The notes under the pieces are model-generated. The model did not search any database and was not told where the DNA came from. It saw only the letters and a list, made by a program, of their open reading frames with translations. A stretch of DNA of 64,000 nucleotides from Stromatinia cepivora. Taxonomy: Eukaryota; Ascomycota; Leotiomycetes; Helotiales; Sclerotiniaceae. This document shows, in pieces, positions 25,833 to 38,457 of the stretch (position 1 is the first letter of the stretch; every line of letters starts with the position of its first letter). Both the position numbers and the translations under genes were made by a program. The stretch is taken from positions 186,001 to 250,000 of the forward strand of contig RCTD01000032.1 of the NCBI GenBank assembly GCA_014898415.1, given 5' to 3'.

Positions 25833-28372
25833 ATGGCATATAAGAGTCCAACGGAGAGATACCTCGAGGCGTCCAAAGGTTGGGCGCCAGTACACATTGG
25901 TAAAGATTGGGTCGGCACCATGCACCTGGGTGGTGGTGTGTATGGCATAGCTACTCTATTTGAATATCGAGGAGATAACCCAGATGTATCGCCGCGGAAA
26001 ATCGTAGTCAAGCAGGAAGGAGGAAAAGGATTGAATTTGAAGCAGGAGAGTAGGATGCTACAAAAACTTATGAAGTTCGGGAGTGAACATATTGTCAAGA
26101 TATACAGAGCTTACCATCGGACGATGGGTACAGTGAGCTATTCGATTCTCCTTATTACCGTCCAGCTCAAAAGGACTGTTTGCAGCCGAGAGGTTTCCTA
26201 AAGTATACTCTACTAACACAGTCATACATAGGGGACACGTCCTGATATGGACGACTATATTGTTGATTATAAACCTCGGATACACAAAACAGAACAGGGT
26301 CGTAAGCACGACATCGAGACACAACTCGGGCAACCTAACATTCATGATATTGCAAGGATATATATAGAATGTGCATCTCAAGGGGATTTAAATAACTGGA
26401 TGGTACACAATTGCGATGACATTCAACCGTCAGAAGAATATGTTTTTAGATTATGGGAATGTTTGTTGAGGGGTCTGATGGTTTTGAAGTATGGGACAGA
26501 GGAGTGGGACGATGACCTAGTTCACCAGGGAGCGAAATTCCACAATCCGATTGTGCATCTCGACCTTAAGGGACATAATAGTAAGTTGATTCCTAAAATT
26601 TGAGCTTGCTCGCAGGCAATAAGAGATGCTGATATTGCGTAGTCCTGTGAGTAGGAACCTTTGTATAATTTTCCCGTATTGGAGGCGCGAACCACGGGAC
26701 ATGGAGTATATTTTACAAACCGATGGATCTCCTCTCATTGTAAAATTGAATACTAAATCTTCCCTCTTCACAGAATCGGCGAAAACCCTAAACCAGGCCA
26801 TGGACGTATCAGGGCTCATAAAGTGCGTACCTGTGCATATTTTCATTACTACTCTGAATGTTAGATGTGCGGATCCAATTAGTGCTAACTCAGGTTAAAC
26901 CATAGCTTGCTGATTTCGGGTTCGCACTTGAAGTTCCCGACGGCGACGAGTTAGCAAGAGATTTCGCCAAAAAGCGGGATTGGATCAGAATATCCCAAGG
27001 CCGCAATACATTCCATGCACCCGTAAGAAGCCCCTTTGATTATTTTTGTTCCATCTTGATTAAGCTCAGCTCAACCATCCCCCAAGTTTTTGATCACTAT
27101 CGCTGAACCAATTCCTAGGAACAATTCTACACTGATCACCCAAACCGCGATATAGGCACTCGAACCGACCTTTGGAATATTGCTCATGTTATATACCAAG
27201 CAATACTTTCTCTGGAATTCGTGCCCCCCAACGTAATTTTCACGACGGGAGTAGATCCTGATCCTAGCCGTACGTTCAAGACATTTGGCACCCGACTTCT
27301 GGATCCCGACCGTGAGATTTACAGTAGGAAGTTGAGGGGAATGCTTCTGAGGGCTTTAGCATATGATCCTAATGACCGTTGGGACTTGGAAGAATTGTTA
27401 TCGATGGTACAGGAAGTGTTAGAACATTGGAATTTTGGCGATGAGTCGAATTTATTCCTGGAGGGTATTACCGGGGGTTATGATGGGTGGGAGGAGAAAT
27501 TTCCAGAATCGCCAAAGAGGAGGATGCAAGCGGAAAAGGTGGAAAGGTGGCGATATCCAAAATTACCACCCTTGAAAAATCCATCGCATTGGAATGTTGA
27601 AGAAGATGAGTATGATTACGATGATGTGACACTGTTGTTTCCGACTCGGAAGGCTGTTAGGATGGGGTATAGGGATATGCCGTTTGAGTTGGGAGAGGCG
27701 GAAAGGCAAGCACTCTTTTCGGATGGGAGGGCCGTTGGCAGGGGTAGAAAGCTGAGGGATCGGGATGAGATAGCTGATTCGAATGAGGAACCAGAACGGG
27801 ACGAGGAAGAAGAGGGAGGGGAACAGCGAGAGGCGGATGAAGATACTACGAGTAAAGAGGAAGCTAAGACTTCATCATCAAACAAAGCTACTTCATCTTC
27901 AAGTAGACCAACAAGTGCCCAGTCCAAGGGAAACCCGACCCCAAAACCCCTCCGAGGCGTAAAAAGAATGCGCAGCGCATCCGAAGAAAGAACGCGCATG
28001 CGCTCCCCACGATTCAGTCCCAATTCCAGCCAAGTAGAACGATTCGGACGGATATCCCAACAATTCTTACCACGATCACAATCACAATCACCATCACAAT
28101 CACCATCACCATCACAATCAACATCACAATCACCATCACTAACACAATCACAATCACGATCAAGCTCCCAAGCACCCCGAAAAAAACAACGCAGACGATC
28201 CCCCACATCTCCCAATATGGAACCGCGCCAATATATACGTAGTGCCGGTGGAGAATTATATAGTATGCCTATGAGGAGTACGCCGGGTGATGATGATCAG
28301 GATAATGTGGAGGAGAGGAGTGCGCCTTGGGTAGGGTATGATGATGATGATGATGATGAATCGACAGTCTAA
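25833..28372 (+). CDS. Protein kinase-like protein with disordered C-terminal tail; needs a 4-nt microexon
   Basis: Exons 25833-26132, 26232-26580, 26643-26646, 26774-26822, 26906-27022 and 27119-28372 join to 690 aa in one open frame. The kinase core is complete: Gly loop LGGGVYG (about 32-38), VVK lysine (K60), a Glu in the QESRMLQKL helix, catalytic loop HLDLKGHN (209-216), DFG (237-239) and APE-like HAPEQF (271-276). The four-base exon TCCT turns the join into HNILIGENPK, the expected sequence after the catalytic loop. Its flanking introns have gtaagt/gcgtag and gtgagt/ttcacag ends with gctgat and tactaa branch sites. After about residue 420 the chain is acidic, then Ser/Gln-rich with QSPS repeats (28066-28165) and an Asp run near the end. 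The HLDLK loop and insertions place it outside the common yeast families; the substrate is unknown. Confidence 0.85.
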
Positions 28373-28808
28373 TCAGTGAATGAATGAGGTGATGTGATGA
28401 ATTAGTAGGATGAGGATGATTTTAGAGATTAGGATGTTTAGGCTATAGGATTTGGGTGGCCTTTTTTCTGTTCGCGAACCCCTTTATGGGGTGGGGGCAA
28501 GACGTAGAGATTGGTATTTTCGTAAGGCATGGGGGTTTTATGTGGATAGATCTGAGAATAGGGGAGTGTTTTGTTTGTATTTATGACACACTATTGGAGT
28601 TATGGATCTTATTGATGCTTCGCTAGAAGAATAATGAACTTTATATCTCATTGTAATGTTAGATAGTATCGTACCAAATGTTTATCAAATATCGCTGCAC
28701 TTCGCTAATGTTGATCTGAATAGTACAAAAGTAATCCCTCCCATGGGAATGACAAGATGAATGGGAAAGAACAAACGCCTGCCTATGCATGTCCAGGAAT
28801 GACAAAAA
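28373..28808. other. Convergent 3' flanks of the kinase and the prenylcysteine oxidase-like gene
   Basis: The two genes face each other here. No ORF or structure was recognised beyond presumed 3' UTRs. Confidence 0.5.
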
Positions 28809-30879
28809 TCACAATTCATCAACTACAGGCATATCACCACCAACACCAATCTCTGTCTCAACAACTACATTTCCAGCTTCGACTTTCTCAGCTACTGGCT
28901 CTGAGTCAGACTCTGCATTTTTCAGAAAATCGTCGACTACTAATCTCGCGACATTCTTCCCCATCAATGCACTTGTTTCCATGGTGCTGATGAAGGATTC
29001 GATACCGCTAGTGTAGTAGATACCTGGTGCGAGTTGAATCTCTTCGAATGTTACACGCGGGTATTCGTAAGGGTATGAGTTCCAGACGTGGGGATGGTAC
29101 CAGGTTATTGTGTTGTTTGCTGAGGGAGAAATGGTAGTAAGGTCTTCTGGGACAGGAACGGCGCTGTTGAGGATAGAGGATAGAAATTTGGAAGAGAGTG
29201 GTTGAGGGGAGAAGATTTTGTAGAGGGTTTCGTATTCGAGGGTGGTGGGGTTGATGACTTTGCGGAGAGTGGAGATGGAGAAGAAACCGGCGGGACCGGC
29301 GAAATCTTTAGGGTCCGTGGGCGCGGGCATGTCTTTGGGCAGAGTTGTGAGGATTGTGGTAGGTACTTCAGAGTTGGGGCCCAGATTGAAGTAGGCGGGG
29401 TTGAGGCCGTAGGGGGAGGTGAAGAGCGTCACGTGGAGAGTTACATAGGGAATCTCGTCGGGGGTGTGTTGAAGGAGGTCAGAGGACATTTCGATGTTGG
29501 TGTGTTGGAGGGGAGCGGCGATGACGATGGTGTCGAATGGCTCTTCGTTCGTGTGAGAGACACCAATGGCATCTGTAGTGACGGTCTTGACATAGTACTT
29601 TTCTTGATCTTGAACTTGAGAGATTTCAGTAATGGTATGGTTTAGGCGAACGGTAGCATTTGAAGATTTAATCATGCTGTCGAAGATTTGCCAGTTACCG
29701 CCTTGTATTTGCGTTGCACCTTCAATTGCCATACAAACCATGGTCTCTATGCCGTGAATGACGTTTAGATTTTGGCCATAGTTAACTCGAGTAGATGCTT
29801 GGATCAAGTCTGTCGGGAAAGAGCCTCCAATCTGAATGTTGTTAGTATCATGATAACAGAGGACAAACGGATAAACTCACGCCGTTATCAGCTAGGAACT
29901 GTTCGCCCGTTACAGATGCAACAGTTTTTAGTTCTAATTCCTCTACTCTTTCCGTGAGAGATCTAAATGGGAAATATGGTGCCTCATAAAGTTGCAAGAA
30001 CTTCCCAACTATAGTTTTCATCAAGCGTTGAGTCTTCATGGGGGCAAGTCCATATTTCCACAAAAGCTTTGCAATATCCCAATACTTCCAATCGCTATCC
30101 TTCTGAGTATACACAAATTCTGCTCCATCCCAGATAGCAAGAACTTCGGCTTCCTCGGTATTGGATGATTTTGTACTCAAGCCGAACTCTCGGCTGGCAT
30201 TTTTCAAAATTGCGTTTACCTCAACGAAGATGCTAGCTCCTAATTCCACTGGCTCCAATGAATTACCGTATGCATTTACAGTTGTTGAACGACCTCCAAT
30301 ATAAGAGGATCGTTCGAAGACAGTAATGTTGATTGCAAGGTCTGATTCTGCAGCATACTTCTGCAAATGATATGCCGAGGAAGATCCGCCAGCTCCAGCG
30401 CCTGATATTATGTTAGTAAAGAGTTGGAATATAATTCGTCTCCTGATGTCAAATGGAAATACATATCGTCAGGAGCTTTGATGAGTAATGTATGACCGGG
30501 AATTCCGTGATGAAAATATTAAGAGAGCCGAAGAAAATAGATAGAATAGATGGCATCTTGGGAATAGGAAAAGGCCTAATTTTGGGTGCATTCTGAGAGA
30601 CAAATATTCCAACAAGCGTTCTACTCAGTTGAAAGAAGATCATCGCGGGATATCATAACAGAATCACTGATGATGAGGGAATAGAAAGTAGTATTAATAC
30701 ATACCAATGATTGCAATACGTTTCGCATGACTATCAGCATACTCGTATGTCGTTGATTCTATGATAGGCTCTTGTTCCGCAACAGCTTGAAATTTGAATG
30801 GCCATGACCAAAACCCGAGACATTCTCCAGAGAGAAAAGTGACAATAATCGTCAATACCAGGTTCCAGCCTCGATACAT
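28809..30879 (-). CDS. Prenylcysteine oxidase/lyase-like FAD protein
   Basis: Minus-strand exons 30879-30705, 30401-29881 and 29831-28809 give 572 aa. A signal peptide or anchor (about residues 1-22) is followed by the Rossmann motif IIGAGAGGSSSAYHL at 57-71; the first intron (303 nt, long for this window) cuts right after the first base of the first Gly codon. Then come the FERSSYIGGRSTTV dinucleotide-binding segment and a C-terminal half with the prenylcysteine-lyase pattern (DLIQASTRVNYGQNLNVI, GGNWQIFDSMI, WNSYPYEYPRVTF, YYTSGIESFISTMETSALMG). The second intron is 49 nt. Enzymes of this family oxidise the thioether of farnesyl- or geranylgeranyl-cysteine released from degraded prenylated proteins, in lysosome or vacuole. 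Function is inferred from family likeness. Confidence 0.88.
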
Positions 30880-31146
30880 TTTTAAATATATTTCACGAAA
30901 TAGTTGATGAATTATGAATTATTATGAGAAGAAAGTTCGTGGTCCACGTACATAACGCCTGACAGCTTAGATTCGTAGCCTCGCCTTAGCACCAAATTGA
31001 GACTAGTGTGAACCTCGCGTGGGAATTCACGTCGCCCATAGAAAAAAAAGCTCGCGACGTTGAGGGACAAAGTACACAGCGTCTCGTCACAATACCCCTT
31101 TATAACTTCATTTTAATTACATGGGAAGTTATTGTATTCTGTCAGA
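30880..31146. promoter_or_regulatory. Bidirectional promoter between prenylcysteine oxidase-like gene and CCT6
   Basis: Only 267 bp separate the divergent start codons, so both promoters must lie here or overlap the leaders. The middle holds CG-rich words (cctcgcgtggg, ctcgcgacg) unlike the surrounding AT-rich DNA. No bound factor is claimed. Confidence 0.6.
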
Positions 31147-33025
31147 ATGTCTGCCGCACAACTTTTGAACCCAAAGGCGGAGTCTAGAGTATGATGTTCC
31201 CTTTCTAAATTTGAGATGCAGCTACTGATCTGAAGCAGAGAAGAGGGGAAGCTCTGAAGGTCAATATCAGTGCAGGTGAAGGTTTACAAGATGTTTTAAA
31301 ATCAAACCTGGGTCCCATGGGAACCATCAAAATGTTAGTTTCAGTCCCACCAACGAGCCAAAAGCATACTAATACTTCCAAAGGTTGGTTGACGGTGCTG
31401 GTGCGGTATGAAAGCCTTCTTATTGCAGCAAAAACATCCCTCTAATTATCGGTCCGCAGATAAAACTTACAAAAGATGGAAATGTTCTGTTACGTGAAAT
31501 GCAAATACAAAATCCTACAGCAGTTATGATTGCACGAGCAGCAACCGCACAAGATGATATATGTGGTGATGGCACAACTTCAGTTGTTCTCCTCGTAGGA
31601 GAGCTTTTGAAACAGGCCGATAGATATATTTCAGAAGGTTTACATCCCAGAATTATCACAGATGGTTATGAAATTGCGAAGACGGAAGCGTTGAAGGTTG
31701 GTAGGATATCAAAAATAGGCGGGATAATACTGACGCATTATAGTTCTTGGATACCTTCAAAATCGAAAAAGAAGTCGACCGTGAACTTTTACTTTGCGTT
31801 GCACGAACCTCCCTTTCTACAAAACTTAACCACACTTTGGCAGAAAAGCTCACACCTGATATCGTCGATGCGGTTCTAGCCATCTACCAAGCCCCAGCAA
31901 AACCTGATCTTCACATGGTCGAAATTATGAAGATGCAACACAGAACCGCCTCCGAAACCCAGTTGATTCGAGGTCTTGCTTTAGATCACGGTGCTAGACA
32001 TCCAGATATGCCAAAAAAGGTCGAGAATGCATTTATTCTCAGCTTGAACGTCAGCTTGGAGTACGAGAAATCCGAGATTAATTCCGGGTTCTATTATTCG
32101 AGTGCGGAACAAAGAGATAAACTCGTGGAGAGCGAACGCCGCTTTGTTGACGAAAAATTACGAAAAATCGTTGAGCTAAAGAAGGAAGTTTGCGGGAATG
32201 ACCCCAAGAAAGGATTCGTCATTATCAACCAGAAGGGTATTGACCCATTATCGCTCGATGTCTTGGTCAAGAACGGAATTTTTGCTCTGAGAAGAGCTAA
32301 GCGAAGAAACATGGAAAGATTACAATTAATTTGTGGTGGTACAGCACAGAACAGTGTGGATGACTTAACCCCTGAGGTCCTTGGTTGGGCCGGAAATGTT
32401 TATGAGCATCAATTGGGAGAGGAGAAATACACCTTCATCGAGGATGTAAAGGAGCCAAAATCCGTGACCATTCTCATCAAGGGACCAAATCAACACACCA
32501 TTACTCAAATCACGGATGCCGTCCGTGATGGCCTTCGAAGTGTTTACAATATGATTGTAGACAAGAGTGTTGTCCCTGGAGGTGGTGCTTTCCAGGTTGC
32601 TTGCGCAGCACATTTGAACAGCGAATCTTTCCGCAAGACTGTTAAGGGTAAGGCGAAGTGGGGTGTTCAAGCTTTCGCTGATGCTCTTCTCGTCATTCCC
32701 AAAACTTTGGCAGCAAATGCCGGTCATGATATTCAAGATTCGCGTAAGTCCACCTTCCCACCCAAATCTAATATTCATCTTACCAATACGTGTCACAGTT
32801 GCTAGGTTACAGGACGAACAAGTAGAAGGCAATATTGTTGGCCTTGATCTCAAGACTGGTGAACCTATGGATCCAGTCTTAGAGGGTGTATATGACTCTT
32901 TCCGTGTACTGAGAAATTGTGTTGCATCGAGTTCCGGTATTGCGTCCAATCTTTTACTCTGCGATGAATTGCTCAAGGCACGTCAAATGGGTAGACAAAA
33001 AGGACCAGGTGATATGGATGGATAA
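31147..33025 (+). CDS. CCT6: T-complex chaperonin subunit zeta (CCT6)
   Basis: Six exons (31147-31188, 31239-31333, 31384-31405, 31460-31696, 31744-32743, 32799-33025) join to 540 aa, the normal length for CCT6. Introns are 47-55 nt with good donors and acceptors; exon 3 is only 22 nt. Group II chaperonin hallmarks are present: [16 protein letters not shown], the ATP-binding [17 protein letters not shown] and VVPGGGAF near the C-terminal equatorial domain. The zeta identity rests on [11 protein letters not shown] at the start, [15 protein letters not shown], and the [15 protein letters not shown] end. The subunit is one of eight in the cytosolic TRiC/CCT ring that folds actin and tubulin. It shares its promoter region with the minus-strand flavoprotein gene. 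Confidence 0.95.
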
Positions 33026-34367
33026 AGTCATGAATAAAGAAGCATAATGATCATCTGTAACGACTTTATTGGGAAGGTGGGCAAAATACATGCATGATAT
33101 TTTTATAGGCGTGCTTCTCATTTTTTGGGATGTAACTCTGTATAACATCGCCATATCTAGAGAGCTCATATAATATGTCTACCCTATCCAGATTCTGCCG
33201 GCCCATATATCCAATGAATGACTTGATGAGAATAATATATGTGAACCTTATATCATTTTGCCTGCTCGGTTCTGAAAGATTCAGTTGTACCGTGCCAAGA
33301 ATCGGGGTTGCGGCATAGGTGGCCGTCTGCCGACCTTCCCGACCTTCTAGGATGATCAATATCCATGTTTGAGTACAGCTGGGTCAATATTGATTCGCCG
33401 ATTAGATAGATGTAACCCATGCAACCCATGTTGCTGATGCTGGGGATATGTTGGGAAGATGGGGTAATAGTAGACCTACCCTTAACTACCGGTAATATCT
33501 TTAATAAGTTGTATAAAAGAAATCATTCAGAAGAAGAAGAAGGAGAAGAAGAAGAAGTAGATGAATAGAAAGTTTGTTGTTATCATGGACTTAGGTGGGC
33601 TACAGGAACCACTTAATAAAGATATTAAAGGGGTGAACACTGGAGACTGGAGACTAATTTGATGCTTTAGACTCGGCAGTGACTTTGATACCCCTCGTAT
33701 AGACGGGTTAAACGGAAATGGAGGAGTGGAAGTGCATGTCAGTCAATATCTTTACTCTCATTCTTCTATCCGTCTGTGGGATTCATATTTAAGTTCATTT
33801 TCGGGTTGAGGAGGATAATAATAGTTTCATTATCCATCCACTCCTTCACAGGAAAACGTTCATCGCCTCATATAGGAATCATGGCGGCACCCCTAAATTT
33901 GCAGCTGATACACTTAATTCCCCACAAATTATGATACCAAAATCTCCCTTTTCCCAATTTGTGACAATTCAAGTTACTAGCTAACCCTATCAAAAGCAAT
34001 TTCTATCATCCATGTCCCCCACTTGATCTTCATACAAACGCCAAGAGCTATGGAGTGCTACAAGCGATCTGAGGGAGCAAAGAGTACCGGTACAAGTAGA
34101 AATCATACATTCACACAAGTGAAAATAGGACTTGAAAATCCTATGAAAAGTACTTTGTCACCAACATTCTTTAACAAATACCTATGGGTAGTATAAATCC
34201 TTACCTATATCAATAACTTTAATTAGGGATGAGGCTACTATTAGTTCAAAACCTATCAACAGTTATTCCTTGCTAGACACACGACACAACCTCTCCCAAG
34301 TACAACCACTCTATTTCCAATTGCTCAAAAGTTCTGGTCGAGAGACCACGAAATAGCAATTCGCACA
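33026..34367. other. Intergenic region upstream of the GH47 gene, with a GAA repeat and a short inverted repeat
   Basis: It contains a (GAA)n-type run at 33528-33560 and a 17-bp inverted repeat with one mismatch (33493-33509 and 33611-33627; arms taatatctttaataagt). A minus-strand open frame at 33066-33359 has no recognisable features. The CT-rich sequence before 34368 is probably the GH47 leader. Confidence 0.5.
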
Positions 34368-37300
34368 ATGTTGCGAATTCGCAGATATCGAGCACTTCTT
34401 ATTTTTGCTGTCTTCATAACAGTGATTCTGGTTCGATTTACACATATACGGGATTGGGAGAGTTACACTTTAAAAGGCCCTGTTGATATCCCTGATTCGA
34501 AATCAGCGTCGGAGAAAGATCAGCCATACAAATACACACCAAATGGAGGACATCCAATTGCACCAGAGACTCTAAAAGAACAACCAAAAGAGCCATTGAA
34601 GCCTGCGAAGGAAGAAACTACATCCACTACAACTAGCAGTACATTAACTACCTCGAACGTTATTGCGATTCAAACGGTAGACACAACTGTGCCGAAGTAT
34701 ACTCTTCCCGACAGGAAGCCACCGACTCATGGAATTTACGAGGACGAGGACTTTGAAGATCTTCACCCTGTCGCGCCAGATGGAAGACAGGATTTGCCTA
34801 TTTTCTCAGCAGCTCCTACCACAATTCATTGGTCCAAGCAAGCAGAACATTTCCCAGTACCCACGGAAAGTATAATTAATCTGCCAACTGGTGTGCCAAT
34901 TTCAATCCCTAAGATTCAATATCTTTTCAAGGACGAGACAATGGACGCAAAAATAACCCGAGAGAAGAGGCAGAATAAAGTGAAGGAGGAGTTCTTGAGG
35001 TCATGGAAAGGATACAAGAAGTATGCATGGGGACATGACGAACTTTCCCCTGTGTCGACTAAATTTCGAGATCCATTTTGCGGATGGGCAGCAACCTTGG
35101 TGGATGGTTTGGATACTTTATGGATTATGGGATTTTATGAAGAGTTCGAGGAGGCTGTTAAAGCTGTCGAGAAGATCGATTTCACCACCACTCCACGAAT
35201 GGAAATACCAGTATTTGAGACCACAATCAGATATCTAGGTGGTCTTTTGGCTGCGTTCGATGTTAGCGATGGGAAGTTCCAGGTTCTCTTGGATAAAGCT
35301 ACTGAATTGGCGGAGATTTTGATGGGCGCTTTCGATACACCAAACAGGATGCCGGTACTCCACTATCAATGGAAACCAGTTTTCGCATCTCAACCTCATC
35401 GTGCAAGTTCTAGATCTAATCTGGCCGAGCTTGGCTCATTGTCTATGGAATTTACTCGTCTTGCACAATTAACTGGCGAGCAACGATACTATGATGCTGT
35501 AGCTCGAGTCACTAATGCCTTATCTGAATGGCAAGATCGTAACTCAACCAATATCCCTGGTGTTTTCCCGGAAGATGTCGATGCATCAGGCTGCAATCGT
35601 ACAGCCACTCTCATCAAACAAATGGAGAAGAAAGAAGCTGCATTAGCAAAGGAGACCGCTCTCAGCGATCCACAGACAGCAGCACTTTTGGATAACCCCC
35701 CTGAAGGATACAAGCCTCCTTCGCCTGAGGGGGAGATAAAGGAGTCTAAGTCCAGGAAAAAACCTCGCCCCGGAGATAAAATGTTGGAGATGCAAATTTT
35801 ACCCGGTGAGCCTGGGAAGGCCCATATTCAGGGATGGGGAGAAGGAAAGGCGAAGAAAAGAGATCTAGGAGAATCGGCCTTGTCCGCCTCAACCACGATA
35901 TCTTCGACTCCTCCACCACCAGCAAATCATCCTCCAGTATATAGAAATGGCAATGGTCTTAGCCATTCGTTCGCACCAGAATTGCCAGAAGTCGGAGGAG
36001 CGGATGAGTGGGACTGCGTTAAGCAAGGTCTTGAGGCGTATAGCCAGAATGGCAGGCAAAAGTTCTCAATGGGTGGTGGACAAGACTCCACATATGAGTA
36101 TTACCCAAAAGTATGTATGAACTTCATGGACATCTTTTACATAACTAATAAATATATAGCAATACATGCTTCTAGGTGGTCTTGAAGAAGTCTATCGAAA
36201 AATGTATATGAAAACCATCCCTGCCATACGTGAGCATATGCTCTTTCGTCCTATGATTCCGGGAGATGATGACATTCTTATTTCCGGAAAGGTCACAAGT
36301 ACTGGGGACATGGATGAAAATCTATTGGTTCCAGAAGTTACACATTTAACATGTTTCATTGGAGGTATGGTTGGAATGAGCGCAAAGATTTTCGGCATCG
36401 AAGGGGATCTCGAGATTGCCAAGAAACTTACAGATGGTTGCGTTTGGGCTTATGGCGCAACGCCATCAGGAATTATGCCTGAAGGGTCGGAAGTGATTGC
36501 ATGCGAAAGTGTTGAGCATTGCTCCTGGAACCAAACTCTTTACTATGAGCGCTTAGATCCTTCGGCTGCCTACAGAGATGCCAATCTTAAGGAATATATT
36601 GAAAATAAGGAGGAGCTTGATGCCGAAGCGAGAGAAATGAATTTGAATCCCACGGACGCGGCCCGTGAGCAGAACGCCTTGGAGAAAGCAAAGGCTATTG
36701 GGGGACCTCAAGGATATACCGGCCACAGGGAGAGTGACTCCCTGAAGAAAGACTCCTTGAAGACTGACTCCTTGAAGACTGACTCCTTGAAGACTGACTC
36801 CTTGAAGACTGACTCCTTGAAGACTGACTCCTTGAAGACTGACTCCTTGAAGACTGACTCCTTGGAAACTAAATCCAATGACGCAAATGCCTTCAAACCG
36901 AAGGACAAACCTGCATCACTCACGAAACGTCAAAGTCATGCCGCCGATACAATGGATGGTCCCGAGAAAGAAACCATGTTCAAGCAGAAGTCGGCAAATA
37001 CAGAGGCAGAGCTGGAAAGTATGGCCGGAGGACGTCAACTAGAAAAGGGTACTAAATCACAAAAACCACTTGCTGGCGAAACATTACCAGATCCATTACG
37101 CCCACTTTCTCACAAGGAATACGTCGAAGGTCGTATCAAACAAGAAGCACTACCACCTGGATTTATAAGTATATATACCAGGAAGTACATTCTCAGGTAA
37201 ATCTCTCGCCTCCATGCTGTTATATCAATAAAATGCTAACATGAGTATTCAGACCGGAAGCCATTGAATCTGTCTGGTATATGTACCGTATCACTGGCGA

Positions 37301-37550
37301 CAAATCCTGGCAAGACAAAGGGTGGAAAATGTACGAAGCTGTCATCAAAGCAACATCTACGGAGTTTGGCAATTCGGCCATCTACGATGTTACCGCTAAA
37401 GAAGCATATCAGATAGATGAGATGGAAAGTTTCTGGCTGGCGGAAACGCTCAAATATTTTTATCTTCTCTTTTCGACTCCGGAGACTATTAGTCTGGATG
37501 ATTGGGTTTTGAATACTGAAGCGCATCCGTTTAAACGTCCTACGACTTAG
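34368..37550 (+). CDS. GH47 class I alpha-1,2-mannosidase, type II membrane protein, with repeat insertion
   Basis: Exons 34368-36110, 36160-37196 and 37253-37550 give 1025 aa. Residues 8-22 form a signal anchor after a basic start (MLRIRRYR), which predicts a type II protein in ER or Golgi. GH47 blocks in order: [19 protein letters not shown] (about 236), [70 protein letters not shown], and the terminal [11 protein letters not shown]. The family removes alpha-1,2-linked mannose from N-glycans with inversion, using Ca2+. The chain is far longer than Mns1-type enzymes of about 550 aa. One Lys/Pro/Ser-rich insertion lies at about residues 430-540 and another, carrying nine DSLKT repeats, at about 774-818. 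Whether it belongs to the trimming or the EDEM-like quality-control branch cannot be told here. Confidence 0.9.
36736..36870 (+). repeat. 15-bp coding minisatellite (DSLKT)9 within GH47
   Basis: Nine head-to-tail 15-nt units of gactccttgaagact lie in frame. The first (DSLKK) and last (DSLET) units have diverged; the seven central ones are identical, which suggests recent unit-number change. Confidence 0.95.
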
Positions 37551-37880
37551 GGAAGGAAAAGACTATAGGATAGAGCATGCTTCTTGGTCATACGAAAATG
37601 GTTTGGCATCAATGGGCAAGGAGTTCAATGGGTTCAGTCTCGGTTTATGGGTTTCTACCTAGGTGTTGTGAGGACATGATGTGAAATGGTATGAAAATCA
37701 AATTTGTATTTTGTAAGATGGAATTGGGCAGAGGATGCGGAGGATGTTTAAAATCGGTATACGTACAAGCATGGCAGGCATTGATAGTGCATACATGGAG
37801 ACTCCTGGATGTCATGGACGGAGGTGTATTTGAGTCTCGTCGGCGTTCGGAAATTGTCATGGTATGTTTGTCTTAGGTAT

Positions 37881-37919
37881 GGATGTGGATGTGGATGTGG
37901 ATGTGGATGTGGATGTGGA
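37881..37919. repeat. (GGATGT)n microsatellite
   Basis: Six to seven perfect hexamer units lie downstream of GH47. Confidence 0.9.
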
Positions 37920-38356
37920 GGAGACGACAGACGGGTATGCAAAGAGGGAAGGAGATGCAATACTCGTAGATGAGTAGGGAAGAAAGAAAGGAAGAGAGAG
38001 AGAGAGAATCAATATTTTTATCCAAGCCGGCTATCGCCAAATGTATAAATGAAACAGTAATTTCGAAGTATGTGTTTGTATTTGATGCGGCTGGCTAGCT
38101 GTTCATATATCAGGCTATTTATTAGGGAGCCCTATATTGGGAAGTGGTTGCGAGAGGATGGTTCATCTGCTTATTTGTAGATGGTAATATATTGGGGTAG
38201 AATTATGATTTATTATTTATTACGGTATTTATCACGGTATTTATTTATTATTGTGGTTTCTAGGATATTCTTGATATTATTATCTATCTACCCAGGTAGG
38301 TATGTAATTGTAGTCTCGGCATCGGTGTCGGAATTTGAAATTCGTGGTATACCAAG

Positions 38357-38457
38357 GGTAGATGGATGGGTGGGTAGATGGATGGGTAGATGGGTGGGTA
38401 GATGGATGGATAGATGAATAGATGGATAAATGGATGGATGGATGAATGGGTAGATGA
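38357..38457. repeat. (GATG)n/(GGTA)n imperfect tandem repeat
   Basis: About 100 bp of mixed gatg, ggta and gata tetranucleotides, imperfect throughout. Confidence 0.85.

Noticed and set aside
26774..26898. Direct splice of the kinase from 26580 to 26774 without the microexon
   Set aside because: It gives KSAKTLNQAMDV and cannot reach the DFG exon in frame.
27616..28215. 199-codon minus-strand frame opposite the kinase tail
   Set aside because: It is the antisense image of the Ser/Gln repeat, with Asp/Cys/Gly strings typical of such shadows.
29202..29645. 147-codon plus-strand frame, Gly/Val-rich
   Set aside because: It is antisense to the prenylcysteine oxidase-like exon 3, which has clear homology.
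33066..33359. 97-codon minus-strand frame just after CCT6
   Set aside because: It lies in the presumed 3' UTR of CCT6, with no domain, and the orientation gives no promoter evidence. It remains the most protein-like of the rejected frames.
38357..38457. CRISPR-like or regulatory direct repeat array
   Set aside because: The units are contiguous tetranucleotides without spacers, and the organism is a fungus.
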